The notes under the pieces are model-generated. The model was given only the letters and a program-made list of their open reading frames with translations, was not told the DNA's origin and did no database searches. A stretch of DNA of 64,000 nt from NCBI RefSeq assembly GCF_963082655.1, contig NC_081554.1:61300595-61364594 (forward strand), read 5' to 3'. The stretch comes from Stomoxys calcitrans. Lineage: Eukaryota > Arthropoda > Insecta > Diptera > Muscidae. The position numbers and the translations under genes were made by a program. Shown here piece after piece: positions 11,891 through 23,116 of the stretch (the stretch's first letter is position 1; each line of letters starts with the position of its first letter).

Positions 11891-12830
11891 ACAATCTGTG
11901 AAAGCAGCTCACTCCTTTCGTTTATATCCGAACTTCCCCATATCTGTTGATGTACATTAGCATCCCTTCCTATAATGAGGCTCTTCTTTCCCATAGAATC
12001 GGCTTTAACCAGCGTCTTAAGGTTTGAAGACGGCATCTCTGAATCGTGTGCCATATATAGGGAAGCCAGCCAGCCATAAATAAACAAGTCTCATTTGTTT
12101 ATTTCAAGGCTGGCTACTACTAAATCTTCAGTGCTTTGCGACGGAAGAAGAAAAACATTTAGACTGCTCTTTGCAAGAATACAGGCTCTGTGTCTCTCAT
12201 TTCCCGTGCCCTTGAGTAGTTTTAATCCCAGAATTCTTAGACCACGAACCATTCCTCCACTCATCCATGGGTTTGGGATAAGAACCACGTCATATCCCCC
12301 AGCCATCAGAAGGACCTTAAGTGTCGCCGAAGCAGCCTTACGATGGAGGAGATTTATCTGCAGAAACCGTATCATAGTCAGGATTCAGAACTTTCGCAAC
12401 TGTTGTGTTTGCCTCGTTTTCTGAGTCCACCAGGAGTTCATCCTCACAAGATTCGTTAGATCTTGTCATGATGAGCTTCCGTACGCATCCAGGCGCAGGT
12501 GAGAAAGCAGTGAAACCACTCTTCCTCAGGACACTGGATACTTGCGGTGTGGACGATTCCACCTTAGATGCTTCACTAGCTACTGCTGTCGAAATACTTT
12601 TTGAGTTCCGTGCTTCCCCGCTGGCGCACACCTTGAGCGCAGTCCTACAGGATGACACACCCACACAGAGCTTGTCGGGTCCCGTTTCGAAGCCTTCCCC
12701 TCTTATCTCAATTGTTGTGGGGTGATTTTTCGTCTCCTGCAATGCGCCAGACTTAAGCGATGTGGTCGATAGTTCCTCAGGCAAGTGTTCATACAGTCCT
12801 TGTATAGTCATCATATGTGACCTTCTAAAC
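11885..12830 (-). mobile_element. LINE-A, 5' part (ORF1 C-terminus and endonuclease)
   Basis: The minus strand reads an ORF1 tail (12338-12814) and then the APE-type endonuclease. The endonuclease opens with 'LQINLLHRKAA', contains 'DVVLIPNPWM' and 'GTGNERHRACILAK' (12091-12375), and has the catalytic-site region 'RDANVHQQIWGSSDINER' (11887-12087). Small frameshifts separate these. The same arrangement recurs at 51616-54640. It is probably the 5' side of the element whose 3' half lies at 9192-10880, with RT lost and family 3 sequence between. Confidence 0.8.
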
Positions 12831-13352
12831 GTCTTAGAGTGGAGGATAGGATTTTATTACATTTTTGCATGTAGACTTATATTCTGAATTCAACGTCGAA
12901 ACAAGGACATACATCTACGAAACCACCCTATTACACATTTATAAGTATTCGTGTGGTATTGTGAATTTTCCCATTCGTTACATGGTTTACATGAAATTAT
13001 AAGGAATCGATGAACACGACGTTTGCAGTCATAAATTTGTTCACAGACATTTGTAAATTGAACTCCAACAAAACTCTTTTGTTCACCAAACAATTTTTAC
13101 AGGAAAACTGATATGTTTTTTGTTTTCTGTTGAATTTCGATATCTTTAATGAATAAAGTTTCTCAAAATTCTAATAAGTACTTTTGCGTTTTCATTGCAG
13201 GAAACTACTACAATGGAGGAGTATGTGAAAACATGTAAGTACATCATTATGTGTGTTTAAGAAGTCCTTAATGGGCTGAACAATGTGTAGTGTTTAAATA
13301 TGACAAATAAAATAAGTAAGCAATTATCAGATAGATGAGTAAAAATCTGCAT
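12831..13352 (+). other. Unique stretch holding the candidate exon
   Basis: Non-repetitive AT-rich DNA between LINE-A and family 1. Its only notable content is the splice-flanked 34-nt segment at 13201-13234. Confidence 0.5.
13201..13234 (+). CDS. Putative 34-nt internal host microexon
   Basis: A segment of 34 bases is bounded by textbook fly splice signals. Upstream is a CTAAT branch-point motif (13171-13175), about 25 nt before a pyrimidine-rich acceptor 'tgcgttttcattgcag' ending at 13200. Downstream is the donor GTAAGT at 13235. Two frames are open: ETTTMEEYVKT (frame 1) and NYYNGGVCEN (frame 3). The second resembles the NGG-x-C core of an EGF-like domain, but at this length that is only a hint. 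The 34-nt length would shift phase, as expected of a real exon between phased introns. It lies in unique sequence, not in a repeat. No partner exons are identified in the window, so gene identity is unknown. Confidence 0.45.
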
Positions 13353-14075
13353 TGTTAAGCCTGCCTGAATCTTGGGAACCCACCAACATGTGGCCAAAAC
13401 TGTACACAAATGAACTAAGTTGTAGGGTCTAGTGTACTATACTTACAAAATTTCTGCCAATTCAGTCCAAACAATTAAGCTTCTCGGTGATTATCGGAGA
13501 TCGCTTTATATGGGAGATCGACTTGAACCGTACTTGGCACGGTTGCTAGAAGTCGTAACAGAACACTACTTTCAAACTTTCAGCCAAATCGGATAACTAT
13601 TGCGGCTTCCAGGGGCTCAAGATATGAAATCAGGAGATCGGCTTAAAAGTGAGCTATTTCAGGTTATAGACCGATTTGGATAGTTCTTGGCGCTGTTGTT
13701 GGCAGTCGTGATAGAAAACTTCTTGCAAAATTTCAGCGCAATCGAGACATTGCTTGGGTGCTATATCTGGTTATAAACTAATTTCAACCGTACTTAACAC
13801 GGATGTTGGCAGACCAAACAGGGCAAATTTTCAACCAAATCGGACAATAGTTACGAGTTTCAGGGGCCCTTGATCTTAAATCGGAATGTCGGTTTATATG
13901 GAAGCTTTATCAAGTTATACACCGAATTGGACCATACTTGGCACTATCGATGGAAGTCATAACAGAAAATGTGCAAAATTTCAGCCCAATCGGATACCAA
14001 TTGCGGCTTTCAGGGGCTCAAGATATCAAATCGAGAGATCGGTTTATGTGGGAGCTATATATTAATCTAAATCTA
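13353..14075 (+). repeat. Family 1 repeat, subtype with 'gggaacccacca'
   Basis: The head reads 'gaatcttgggaacccacca' instead of 'cttatataccctccacca', as at 40208. About five core units follow with 'aaatttcagc.caatcgga' and 'ggtttatatgg.agc'. It is interrupted by LINE-C at about 14076, and its far end resumes in scrambled order at 14676-14770. Confidence 0.7.
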
Positions 14076-14676
14076 AAGAAAATAGAGAAAGTTGGGAAAC
14101 ACAACTTTGAGATAGTCATTTACTTTATCTACCTCGGCACCGCCATAGCCGAAACGAATGGCACCCGTTTTGAGATAAAGCAAAGAATAATACTGGCAAG
14201 CATATGCTACTTTGGACTAATTAAGCAGTTTAGAAACAAGGCCACCTCTCGACAGACGAAGCTTACACTATGCAAGACACTGATACTACCCGTGCTGTTA
14301 TATGGTTCTGAAGCATGGGTACTTGTTAAAGCAAATGAGGCAATGCTTGAAGTATTTGAGAGAAAAATTCTTCGTAAAATATATGGACCAGATTGCGTTA
14401 ATGGAGAATAAAGGCGGCATATGATCCACGAGCTGTATGAACTGTATGACGACGATAGCTTAGTTACACTCATCAAAATACAACTGCTGCGTTGGCTAGG
14501 TCATGTTGTCAGAATGGATGAAGATGCTCCAGCGAAGAAGTCTTTTGAAGGAAAGCACGGTCGTACACGCAAACCGGGAAGCCCAAAAGCCCGATGGAAA
14601 GATCAAGTGGTGGGAGACACCTCGAAACTTGGTGTCAGAGATTTTAGAATGAGCGCAGAAGATCGAGGCGCTTAGA
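14076..14676 (+). mobile_element. LINE-C: C-terminal piece of a non-LTR reverse transcriptase
   Basis: The plus strand reads the post-catalytic RT/thumb region: 'YLGTAI', 'RQTKLTLCKTLILPVLLYGS', 'EAWVLVKANEAMLEVFERK'. In the same frame it continues with 'LYELYDDDSLVTLIKIQ', 'LRWLGHVVRMDEDAPAKK' and 'GSPKARWKDQV'. The only break is an in-frame TAA at 14409-14411, where related elements have Trp, so this is a recent nonsense change in an otherwise open frame of about 200 codons. Everything upstream of the thumb is missing. It is embedded in family 1 sequence on both sides. Confidence 0.8.
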
Positions 14677-14770
14677 ACGCTAAGCAATTTCGACAGACGA
14701 ACAGACATACGGACTGACGGACATGGCTTTCAAGCGGCTAGCATTTTGCGTTCGACCGCTATCGTTATTT
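14676..14770 (+). repeat. Family 1 end fragment, rearranged
   Basis: The blocks 'aatttcgacagacgaacag', 'catggctt' and 'caagcggctagcattttgcg' are all family 1 3'-region motifs, but in permuted order. Confidence 0.55.
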
Positions 14771-16075
14771 TTCAGCCCTTCAAAGCGAGGCACTGACATG
14801 GCAGATGCTCACCGTATCCAAATTCTGCTCATCTCCACAGGCCCTGCAGGACTCTCACCAACAATCGAAGGTCACGCTTCCCCGGCTTGAGAAAAATCGA
14901 TGTTCCCGTTCCGGAAAACCTCGACCACACCGTTGGCAACCCTGCAGCCTATAACACCAGCCCACGCCGAGTCAATACGTTCGTAATAGTAGGAATCCAC
15001 CATCCCAAACATCCAATTCATAGGAGAGTTCACCATCGGTGCCGCACTCCCAGAGTCCATCCGCGAACCAGACCTGGCCAGCTCGTCAGCCGCTTCGTTT
15101 CACGCCACTGCTTTATTACCGGGAACCCAGTAAAATCTGACGGTAGCCCCCAAACTTCCGAGATGCTCCTTTCAACCTGCGACAAGCTTTGACTTCACGC
15201 GACCTGCAGAAAAGGGCCTTCGGGGCCGAATGACCCTACACGTAAATCGTGATATTGTAAGAGGGCTGCCACTGCTGACTCAGGATCACATCCAAGGCTC
15301 TTAAGATCGCGAAAACCTTTAACCGAAAGACACTGTATCCATCCAAAAGTCTATGTGACTCCCCAATCCGGGGGCCCCCATCTATCGTTGTCCCATCTGT
15401 GTACATAGAGGGACCTCGGAAAACAACCTCCAAGTTAACATCGAAGAATGATCCGCCTATCACATAGTCCGCCGAGACGCCAATGTTACCACGCCACCAG
15501 AATTCCGCAGAACAAACGAATGCCCGAAATCTGAAGAGCGCCATGCCCCCGACTGCCTTACTCTGGGGGGAGTCTTCGACACCACGCACTCCACGTACAA
15601 GTGTTAAGGTTTCAGATTAAATGTCGCATTCATCTCTGCTCTCGAAGCACTTCTACTCGACCCTGATATCAGCACCGCAGCAATAACCTTAACCTTCTGC
15701 AATATACCTTCTCGATAGCACGGTGCCACATCAAGCATTCATAGACTTAGACCATAATCGGCCAAAGTCCCCGACTCCTGCCCACCCAGTTGCGACATAA
15801 TTAAGGACATTTAGCCCCCGTTTGACTCTTTCCTTAAGTTCTTCCTACAGTTCAATTTCTGGTCAAGAATAACGGTCAGTTTTTTAGCCTCCGAAGAGAG
15901 CGGCAGCTCAACTCCATCAAGGACCGGTCCCTGAATTCACCATATCTCTTCCTTCTCGTAAAGGAAAACCCAAGGTATGTTTGCCTGGGGTTTATGCCAA
16001 GCCCATTTGCCCTCGCCCATCTCGACGGTTTCCTCAGCGCGCCTTGAAGGCTAACCGTGCCAGTAGGGAGAAAGC
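14771..16075 (-). mobile_element. LINE-D: RT end and RNase H, degenerate
   Basis: From the high-coordinate end, the minus strand gives an RT piece 'WARANGLGINPRQTYLGFSF' followed by 'YGEFRDRSLMELSCRSLRRL' (15876-16217). The RNase H domain follows (15236-15589): 'YTDGTTIDGGPRIGES' keeps the first catalytic Asp, and 'SVFRLKVFAILRAL' has Lys where this family normally has the catalytic Glu. Then comes 'FYWVPGNKAVA' with a stop before 'NEAADELARSGS' (about 15040-15140), and the C-terminus to about 14872. Multiple frameshifts are present. It is a different family from LINE-A and LINE-B by sequence. Confidence 0.8.
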
Positions 16076-16382
16076 GCCCACCACCACTGATGATGCACAG
16101 TGGCCAAAAAATGGAAATAATTCTACAATTTTTTATCTTAACGTAAAAAAATATGTTAGACATTTGTAAAAAGAGGATATAGGAAAGTGGTGCCATATAT
16201 GTAAAACAGGGTGTCAAAATTCAAAAAACTAAAAAAAAACGTGCATAACGTACCATGCCATCGTGCACCGTTCACGGCGCATCGTTTATATTGTTTTTGT
16301 CAAAAATGTGCAAAATTATTGAAAAAAGATACTCCCATTTCAATAAAATTTTTGCAAACTTTGGTCATCAAAACATGATCAG

Positions 16383-17130
16383 TTTTATATCCACCACCAT
16401 AGGATGGGCTATACTAATCTAGTCATTCCGTTTGTAACACCTCGAAATATTATAAAGTATAAACTTATATTCTTGATCGTCTCGACGTTTTGAGTCGATC
16501 TAGCCATGTCTGTCCGTCCGTCTGTCGAAATCACGATAGCCGTCCAACGCGTAAAGCTAGCCGTTTGAAATTTTGTACAAATACTTAGTATTGATGAAGG
16601 TCGTTGGGAATTGCAAATGTACCATATCGGTTCAAATTTAGTTATAGCAACCATAGAATCCGATCTCCCGATTAGACTCCTTGAACCCCTGGAAGCTGAA
16701 ATTTTTGTCTGTTGTGGCCGAAATTTCAAAATCGGTCTATAACCTGATATACCTCCCATATAAACCGACCCCCCCATTTGACTTCTTAAACCCTTACAAG
16801 CGGCAATTTTAGTCTGATTTAGCTGAAATTTTGGAAATTTGTGTCAAGTACGGTCCAAATCGCATTATAACCTGATATAGCTCCCATATAAACTGTAACA
16901 AATACTGCCTAAATCACTATAACATGATATAGCTCCCATGTAAACCGGTTTGTCGATCATCCTTGTTCGATTCATAGAAGCTTTAATTTTTGCTGGTTTG
17001 ACAGAAGTTTGGTATGGAGAATAAAATTAATTCCTTCAACTAAATTTATTTTGTATAAATTTTTAGCAGAATTATGGTGGTGGGTTCCCAAGATTCGGCC
17101 CGGCCGAACTTAGCACGATTTTACTTGTTT
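16383..17130 (-). repeat. Family 1 repeat
   Basis: It starts 'tatccaccaccataggatgg', has the 'gtctgtccgtccgtctgtcg' run, core units with 'cctgatatagctcccat', and ends 'gattcggcccggccgaact' then 'tagcacgattttacttgtt'. The hairpin is intact. Confidence 0.8.
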
Positions 17131-17387
17131 CAACATTGTCCGGAGCAACCAGTGCTGTGAGCGTGCGATGATGATGCTTAATATATGTGGCTCCAAAGCT
17201 TATGTTCAATTATATAAATGCTTACAGTTACTTCAAAAAATTTACCAAGATGCCGAAATAAAAATTTCAAAATCACTTGTGCGTGAGGTTTTTTTTTTAT
17301 TGGTTAAGAGGTTGTAAAAAAGTCTTCACCCCGATGTACCTATTTATCTATATTTTGTCGAAATCTGATGAAAATGTTCCTTTTCAT

Positions 17388-18967
17388 ACCCTCCACCATA
17401 AGATGGGGGGTATACTAATTTCGTCATTCTGTTTGTAACTACTCGAAATATTCGTCTGAGACCTACTCGAAATATTCGTCTAAAGTATATATATTCTTGA
17501 TCCTCGCGACATTTTATGTCGATCTAGCCATGTCCGTCCGTCTGTCCGTCCGTCCGTCTGTCTGTCGAAAGCACGCTAACTTCCGAAGGAGTAAAGCTAG
17601 CCGCTTGAAATTTTGCACAAATACTTCTTAGTAGTGTAGGTCGGTTGGTATTATAAATGGGCCATATCGGTCCATGTTTTGATATAGCTGCCATATAAAC
17701 CGATCTCGGGTCTTGACTTTTTGAGCCTCTAGAGTGCGCAATTCTTATTCGATTGGAATGAAATTTTGCACGACGTGTTTTGCTATGATATCCAACAACT
17801 GTGCCAAGTATGGTTCAAATCGGTCCATAACCTGATATAGCTGCCATATAAATCGATCTTGGGTCTTGACTTCTTGAGCCTCTAGAGTGCGCAATTCTTA
17901 TCCGATTGAAATGAAATTTTGCACGACGTGTTTTGTTATTATATCCAACAACTGTGCCAAGTATGGTTCAAATCGGTTTATAACCTGATATAGCTGCCAT
18001 ATAAATCGATTTCGGGTCTTGACTTNNNNNNNNNNNNNNNNNNNNNNNNNNNNNNNNNNNNNNNNNNNNNNNNNNNNNNNNNNNNNNNNNNNNNNNNNNN
18101 NNNNNNNNNNNNNNNNNNNNNNNNNNNNNNNNNNNNNNNNNNNNNNNNNNNNNNNNNNNNNNNNNNNNNNNNNNNNNNNNNNNNNNNNNNNNNNNNNNNN
18201 NNNNNNNNNNNNNNNNNNNNNNNNNATCCAACAACTGTGCCAAGTATGGTTCAAATCGGTCCATAACCTGATATAGCTGCTATATAAACCGATCTTGGGT
18301 CTTGACTTCTTGAGCCTCTAGAGTGCGCAATTCTTATTCGATTGGAATGAAATTTTGCACGACGTGTTTTGTTATGATATCCAACAACTGTGCCAAGTAT
18401 GGTACAAATCGGTCCATAACCTGATATAGCTGTCATATAAACCGATCTTGGGTCTTGATTTCTTGAGTCTCTAGAGGTCACAATTCTTATCCGATTGGAA
18501 TGAAATTTCGCACGACGTGTTTTGTTATGATGTTCAACAAGTGTGCCAAGTATAGTTGAAATCGGTTCATAACCTGATATAGCTGTCATATAAACCGATA
18601 TTGGGTCTTGATTTCTTGAGTCTCTAGAGCGCAAATCTTATACGATTTGAATGAAATTTTGCACGAAGTATTTCGTTATGATGTCCAACAACTATGCCAA
18701 GCATGGTTCAAATCAATTCATAACCTGATATAGCTGTCATATAAACCGATCTGCGATCTTGACTTCTTGAGCCTCTAGAGGTCGCAATTATTATCCGATT
18801 TGCCTGAAATTTTGTACGACGGATCCTCTCTTGACCATCAACATACGTGTTTATTATGGTCTGAATCGGTCTATAGCCCGATACAGCTCCCATATTAATC
18901 GATCTCTCTATTTTACTTCTTGAGCCCCCAAAGGGGGCCCGGACGAACTTAGCACGCTTTTACTTGT
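17388..18967 (-). repeat. Family 1 repeat with ~154-bp tandem units
   Basis: The left end is 'cataccctccaccataagat'. The core units span about 154 bp ('cttgacttcttgagcctctag' at about 17714, 17868, 18302 and 18456), and the element ends 'cgcttttacttgttt'. Neighbouring units are very similar and the N gap falls inside the array. The X-containing frames here are artefacts of the gap. Confidence 0.85.
18026..18225. other. Assembly gap (200 N)
   Basis: Exactly 200 N bases inside a near-identical tandem array. The round length suggests a placeholder of unknown size rather than a measured distance. Confidence 0.98.
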
Positions 18968-19500
18968 TTGATATCAGAAGGGGGCGGACCCTCCCCCGTG
19001 AGGCAAAAAACAACACCCCAAACCAAAATTTGACCGATCGGACAATATGGGTATCAATTGAAAGGTATTGGAGAGTTGAATACGAATATTGTATTAAAAA
19101 TTGGATCCAAATAACCAGGGAGCCATCCATCCCCAAATCGCCCCAAACAGGGGGAGTTTTGGACATGGGGGTGAGACGACCCCCCAAGTAAATGAGGATC
19201 GTCCCACCCCAAAAAGGCCCCCAAATGGCTATGTGGGATTCAAATGAAAGGTATTTGGGAGTAGATTAAAGTGTGACATTTAAATTTGTGTCAAAGAATC
19301 CAGGTAGCGCTTTACCTTCTTAATGCGCTTCAATCGATAAGTATAAGTCAATGGGGGAGCAAGCGATAGATATTTTTGAGTAGAGGGCGATATTCTAATG
19401 TGTGCTCAAGTGGCAGAAGAGGTGTGGCGCACAACCTTCCTATAGACGCCCCCACCAAATGTCTGCATAGACCTATCACGACAATATAGGATTAAAAATA
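18968..19500 (+). repeat. Family 3 fragment
   Basis: It opens 'gatatcagaagggggcggac', followed by about three 130-bp-type units with 'caattgaaaggtatt' and C-rich blocks. It is interrupted by the mariner MITE at 19504. Confidence 0.7.
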
Positions 19501-19503
19501 TTA

Positions 19504-19739
19504 TTGGTTGCCCAAAAAGTAATTGCGGATTTTTCATATAGTCGGCGTTGACAAATTTCTTCACAGCTTGTGACTCTGTAATTGCATTCTTTCTTCTGTC
19601 AGTTATCAGCTGCTACTTTTAGCTTGCTTTAGAAAAAAGGTGTAAGAAAAGTATATTTGATTAAAGTTCATTCTAAGCTTTATTAAAAATGCATTTACTT
19701 TCTTTTAAAAAATCCGCAATTACTTCTTGGGCAACCCAA
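19504..19739 (+). mobile_element. Mariner-derived MITE, 236 bp
   Basis: The ends are 'ttggttgcccaaaaagtaat' and 'attacttcttgggcaaccca', inverted repeats of about 27 bp flanked by TA. Inside, the left 130 bp and right 90 bp match the two ends of the mariner at 26474-27425, while the transposase frame is gone. The right segment begins just before the transposase stop ('atatttgattaaagttc'). Confidence 0.9.
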
Positions 19740-19741
19740 TA

Positions 19742-20339
19742 TTATATCAGGTTGTGGCCTGCGAATCTGATATCTTTATTTTGGTAATATATCCACCTCA
19801 CACCAAAACAGTCGATCAATCACAATGACCCCACCGGATACTGAGTGATTAAATTAATTTATGTACAATGGGCACTTTAGGCCGCTTTGCTCCAGAAATT
19901 ATGACGATTTGTTCGGTGTCATAGGTGAAGATGCAAACCTTAGCGCCACGGTGGCCACCACAGCAACATATCAGTTTTTCCAATTAAAATTTAAGTTAAT
20001 CGATAAGGGACCGTTCTTTCCTAGACAAGTCTAGACGACGTGTCGCTGGGCAACACTTTTTTGTTCAAAAGTATAACATGGTCATCCCCACTCTGTTGGC
20101 ATGTCTGGATGACCATCACAAAATTTATTCCAATGTCTTCGCAAGATTTCGAACCCTGTCATTCAGAGGTGCAGGTGGTCATGTACACATCTGCACAAAG
20201 GTGGCTAAAAAATATATAGACTGGCAAATTAGTTTTGTAAGAAGAAAATCGTTTAATGTTGCTTTGATTTGATTTGATAAAAAAAAAGGCTAAACGGTGG
20301 CCACATAGCCACTTGAAGACAACAACCAAATCATGATCA
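19742..20339. other. Unique stretch, no gene seen
   Basis: No recognised repeat apart from a possible SINE scrap ('cgccacggtggcc', about 19955). A 64-codon frame at 20078-20272 has no identifiable domain. Confidence 0.5.
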
Positions 20340-21661
20340 ATATTATAGACGTTAAGCTCTCCAAGCGAGTACCAATAATATATACTTTAGCGACCTCTAC
20401 TGGCTATTTACAATGGTATCTGAATGGAAACATCAACACCCTGTGTAATTTCCCGAGGTTGGAAGAATTCGCCCTGGTAAATAGGTACAGCATTGCCGTA
20501 GGAATCGAGGTATTGACTGACGCTGGAATCCAAGACGTCAGTGTTAATAAATTGACAATTAAGCTCATCGAGGTCGCAGTAGGATGCGGCAGTAACCCTA
20601 GACTTGCCAAGTCCAATACTTTTTATCGCATGCCACAAATGTTTGGAACTCAAAGCAGAGCTAAATTTCACTTTATAGTAGTCCTTTTGCAACATCCGTG
20701 AAGTACGCATAACTTGCCTCCTCAAATCACGATATTCCTCCTTAATTCGATAAGTCTTGAAACGCTTCCACCGTCTGTATGCAAAGTCCTTTTGTGTCAT
20801 TAGGTTTAAAATCTGCCCGTTTATCCATGGATGATTTTGGGGTTTTAAAATTTTAGTCCTCAGAAGAACATGACAATCAAACAGTCCTACAACCTTGCGC
20901 TCAAGATAGTTTGTTTTCCTGTCTACCCCATCAATGTAGTATGTCTCGTCCCACGATATACTGTCAACATCAGTACTTAGTGCATTCAAGTCAATATTTC
21001 TAAAGTCTCTATATGTTACACTTCTTTCCGAATTGAATAAGCCAAAATCATATTCAAGAAAAATTATATCATGCCTAGAGAATAATGCCGTGGATAGCTG
21101 ATCATATGGCAGACACTTACTGCGAGAATTCACCAAAAACAAGTCCAACAATGTGTTTCACCGAGCAAAGTGCGTAGGAATCGTCGTATTGACTGAATAC
21201 AATCCCAAGGAAATGAACTCATCGATCATCGCGCTTTCTACCAATAAATCGGAGTTAAAGTCTCCAGTGATGATAATGTCATTAAATGATAAGGACAAAG
21301 GTAGCAAACAATCGATATAAGGCCCAATGTTCACACGTCTGTTCGGCCGATAAATATTACCCAATAGTAGCTGCTGGTGATGATTAGAAATGTGTAGGAA
21401 TAGAAATTCCATTGCACCCTCAGGCGGTGAGGCCATTATAGCCCGAGCGTTTATATTAGCCCTAATATAAATCGCGGTACCACCTGCATGTCCAATACGG
21501 TCAGCCCTATGCAAGACATACCCATCCAAATTAAAAAAAAAACGCATGTTATGTCTTCTTTAAACCAGGTCTCGGTAACGCAAATAGCATCAATTCTGCA
21601 TTCCGTAAAAATAAACCGAAATTCATCCATTTTATTAACCAGGCTTTGATAACCATATTGT
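20340..21661 (-). mobile_element. LINE-E: endonuclease and linker before RT
   Basis: The minus strand starts within an APE-type endonuclease: 'NKMDEFRFIFTE' and 'ICVTETWFKEDI' (about 21560-21650). After a frame change at a 10-T run (about 21532-21542) it reads 'GHAGGTAIYIRANI', 'LLLGNIYRPN' and 'IIITGDFNSDLL' (21158-21547). An in-frame TGA at 21158-21160 is followed by 'NTLLDLFLVNSRSK', then the basic linker 'KDFAYRRWKRFKTYRIKEEY' and 'LDELNCQFINTD' (20408-21151). The frame ends where RT would begin. Apart from one stop and one homopolymer shift it is open over about 1.2 kb, so it is younger than LINE-A or LINE-D. Jockey-like affinity is probable. Confidence 0.85.
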
Positions 21662-22030
21662 CCTTTTCGGTCGACATTTGATTTTGGGTAGTATTTTTGG
21701 GGTAACGGTGGAGGGTCCGCCCCCTTCCGTTATCAATAAATTATAAAGCCTATTCCTACTTCCTGACCATATTCGTAATCTACTCCCGAATACATTTCAT
21801 TTGAGTCCCATATTGCCATGATCGTTAAATAAACCTATTTTAAGGGGTTTTGGGGCTTGGGCGGCACCCCAGGTACTTGGACCCTACTTTTATTATGAAA
21901 TTCGTATTCTACTCTTGAATACCTTTCATTTGAATCCCATATTGTCCCGATCGGACCACTTTTATTTTTGGGTAGGACTTTTGGGGTAAGGGGGAGGGTC
22001 CGCCCCCTCCCGATATCAAAAAATTAACCT
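21661..22030 (-). repeat. Family 3 fragment
   Basis: Two to three units with 'ggtggagggtccgccccctt', 'catttgagtcccatattgcc' and 'aggggttttggggcttgggc'. It directly abuts the 5' truncation point of LINE-E. Confidence 0.75.
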
Positions 22031-22039
22031 AAATTATAT

Positions 22040-22300
22040 AAAAACAAATAGAATTTTATATATATGTAAGAAGATTTACACTGTCTAGATTGTTCGCATC
22101 CGCTAATTCTGACAAGTCCTTAAATAAATGAGTATATAATGTGGAATATGCTTCTGCTTGTGAAACACAGCAGATCTTCTATAGTTTCCTCCTCCACGTC
22201 GTCGTCAAAAGTGTTTGAGAAATCGTTAATAGCATCTTTAAGTCCTTCAGAATGTGTGACGATCGCAAATTTATCTGCCATGTGAGGACGAAAATCGTTG
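22040..22300 (-). mobile_element. LINE-A-related C-terminal scrap
   Basis: The minus strand contains 'FDDDVEEETIEDLLC', aligning with 'CEDIEEEETIEHLLRVC' of LINE-A, and 'ttcgcatccgctaattctgac' aligns with its 3' region. The paired cysteines of the finger are lost. A diverged copy or a sister family. Confidence 0.6.
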
Positions 22301-22356
22301 GCGATACTATGGCTTATTTTTCTTTTTTATGGTATGGGTTGGTATGGGTTATGATA

Positions 22357-22591
22357 TTGGGTTGCCCAAAAAGTAATTGCGGATTTTTTAAAAGAAAGTA
22401 AATGCATTTTTAATAAAACTTAGAATGAACTTTAGTCAAATATACTTTTTTACACTTTTTTTCTAAAGCAAGCTAAAAGTAACAGCTGATAACTGACAGA
22501 AGAAAGAATGCAATTACAGAGTCACAAGCTGTAAAAAAATTTGTCAACGCCGACTATATGAAAAATCCGCAATTACTTTTTGGGCAACCAA
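22357..22591 (-). mobile_element. Mariner-derived MITE, 235 bp
   Basis: Inverted copy of the 19504 element: 'ttgggttgcccaaaaagtaa' at the left, TA on both sides, and the same internal joint between the mariner left and right ends. Plus-strand order is right end then left end, so the copy is reversed relative to 26474. Confidence 0.92.
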
Positions 22592-22593
22592 TA

Positions 22594-23116
22594 ATTAATT
22601 TTGCCGATGAGCATTAAATGATTGCCAATCATATTTTAAGCAATACCATGATGGCTCACATTGAGCGCAACTAAATAGAAGACACACACACTCAGCTATC
22701 TTTCAAAGTTATGAAAGCTAAAAATTTGAGTGTTTGTAATGGCTTTTGTAAAAAAATGGAAGCAAGTCTGTCACTTTTGAACAAACGGAGACAGACAGCA
22801 CAGGACGTACGTCATTGATAATATCAATTCTCATCCAAAACCAAAAAAGCAAGTGCATTAAAATAACCGACTATATTTATGCCGCTAAACAACACTTGAT
22901 GTCTCATTCCTCTGCTTGCTTTGGCTTTATACGGCACTCTTCTGAGTGATGTTCATTTGCAAATAACACACGATGTAAGTCGACCAAATTGAAAATCATA
23001 TCCACTGAATGATTACTTAAACTTTCGCGCATCTCTCACTCTATTGTATATGTTCGTGTGTTTTTAGCTAACTTCGTTTTTAAGTGGCATGCAATACATA
23101 CAATTGCTTTGGCCCA
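22594..23116. other. Unique stretch, no gene seen
   Basis: AT-rich non-repetitive sequence without coding motifs, lying upstream of the LTR-like region. Confidence 0.45.

Noticed and set aside
12338..12814. 158-codon frame considered as a host gene
   Set aside because: Has a paralogue at 52530-52871 in the same position relative to a LINE endonuclease; it is LINE-A ORF1.
17898..18276. Frames containing runs of X
   Set aside because: They only exist because the N gap has no stop codons.
18251..18634. 127-codon frame with periodic peptide
   Set aside because: Translation of the 154-bp tandem unit; no protein family.
20408..21151. 247-codon frame considered as a host gene
   Set aside because: Continuous with an upstream endonuclease frame containing GDFNSD; it is the EN-RT linker of LINE-E.
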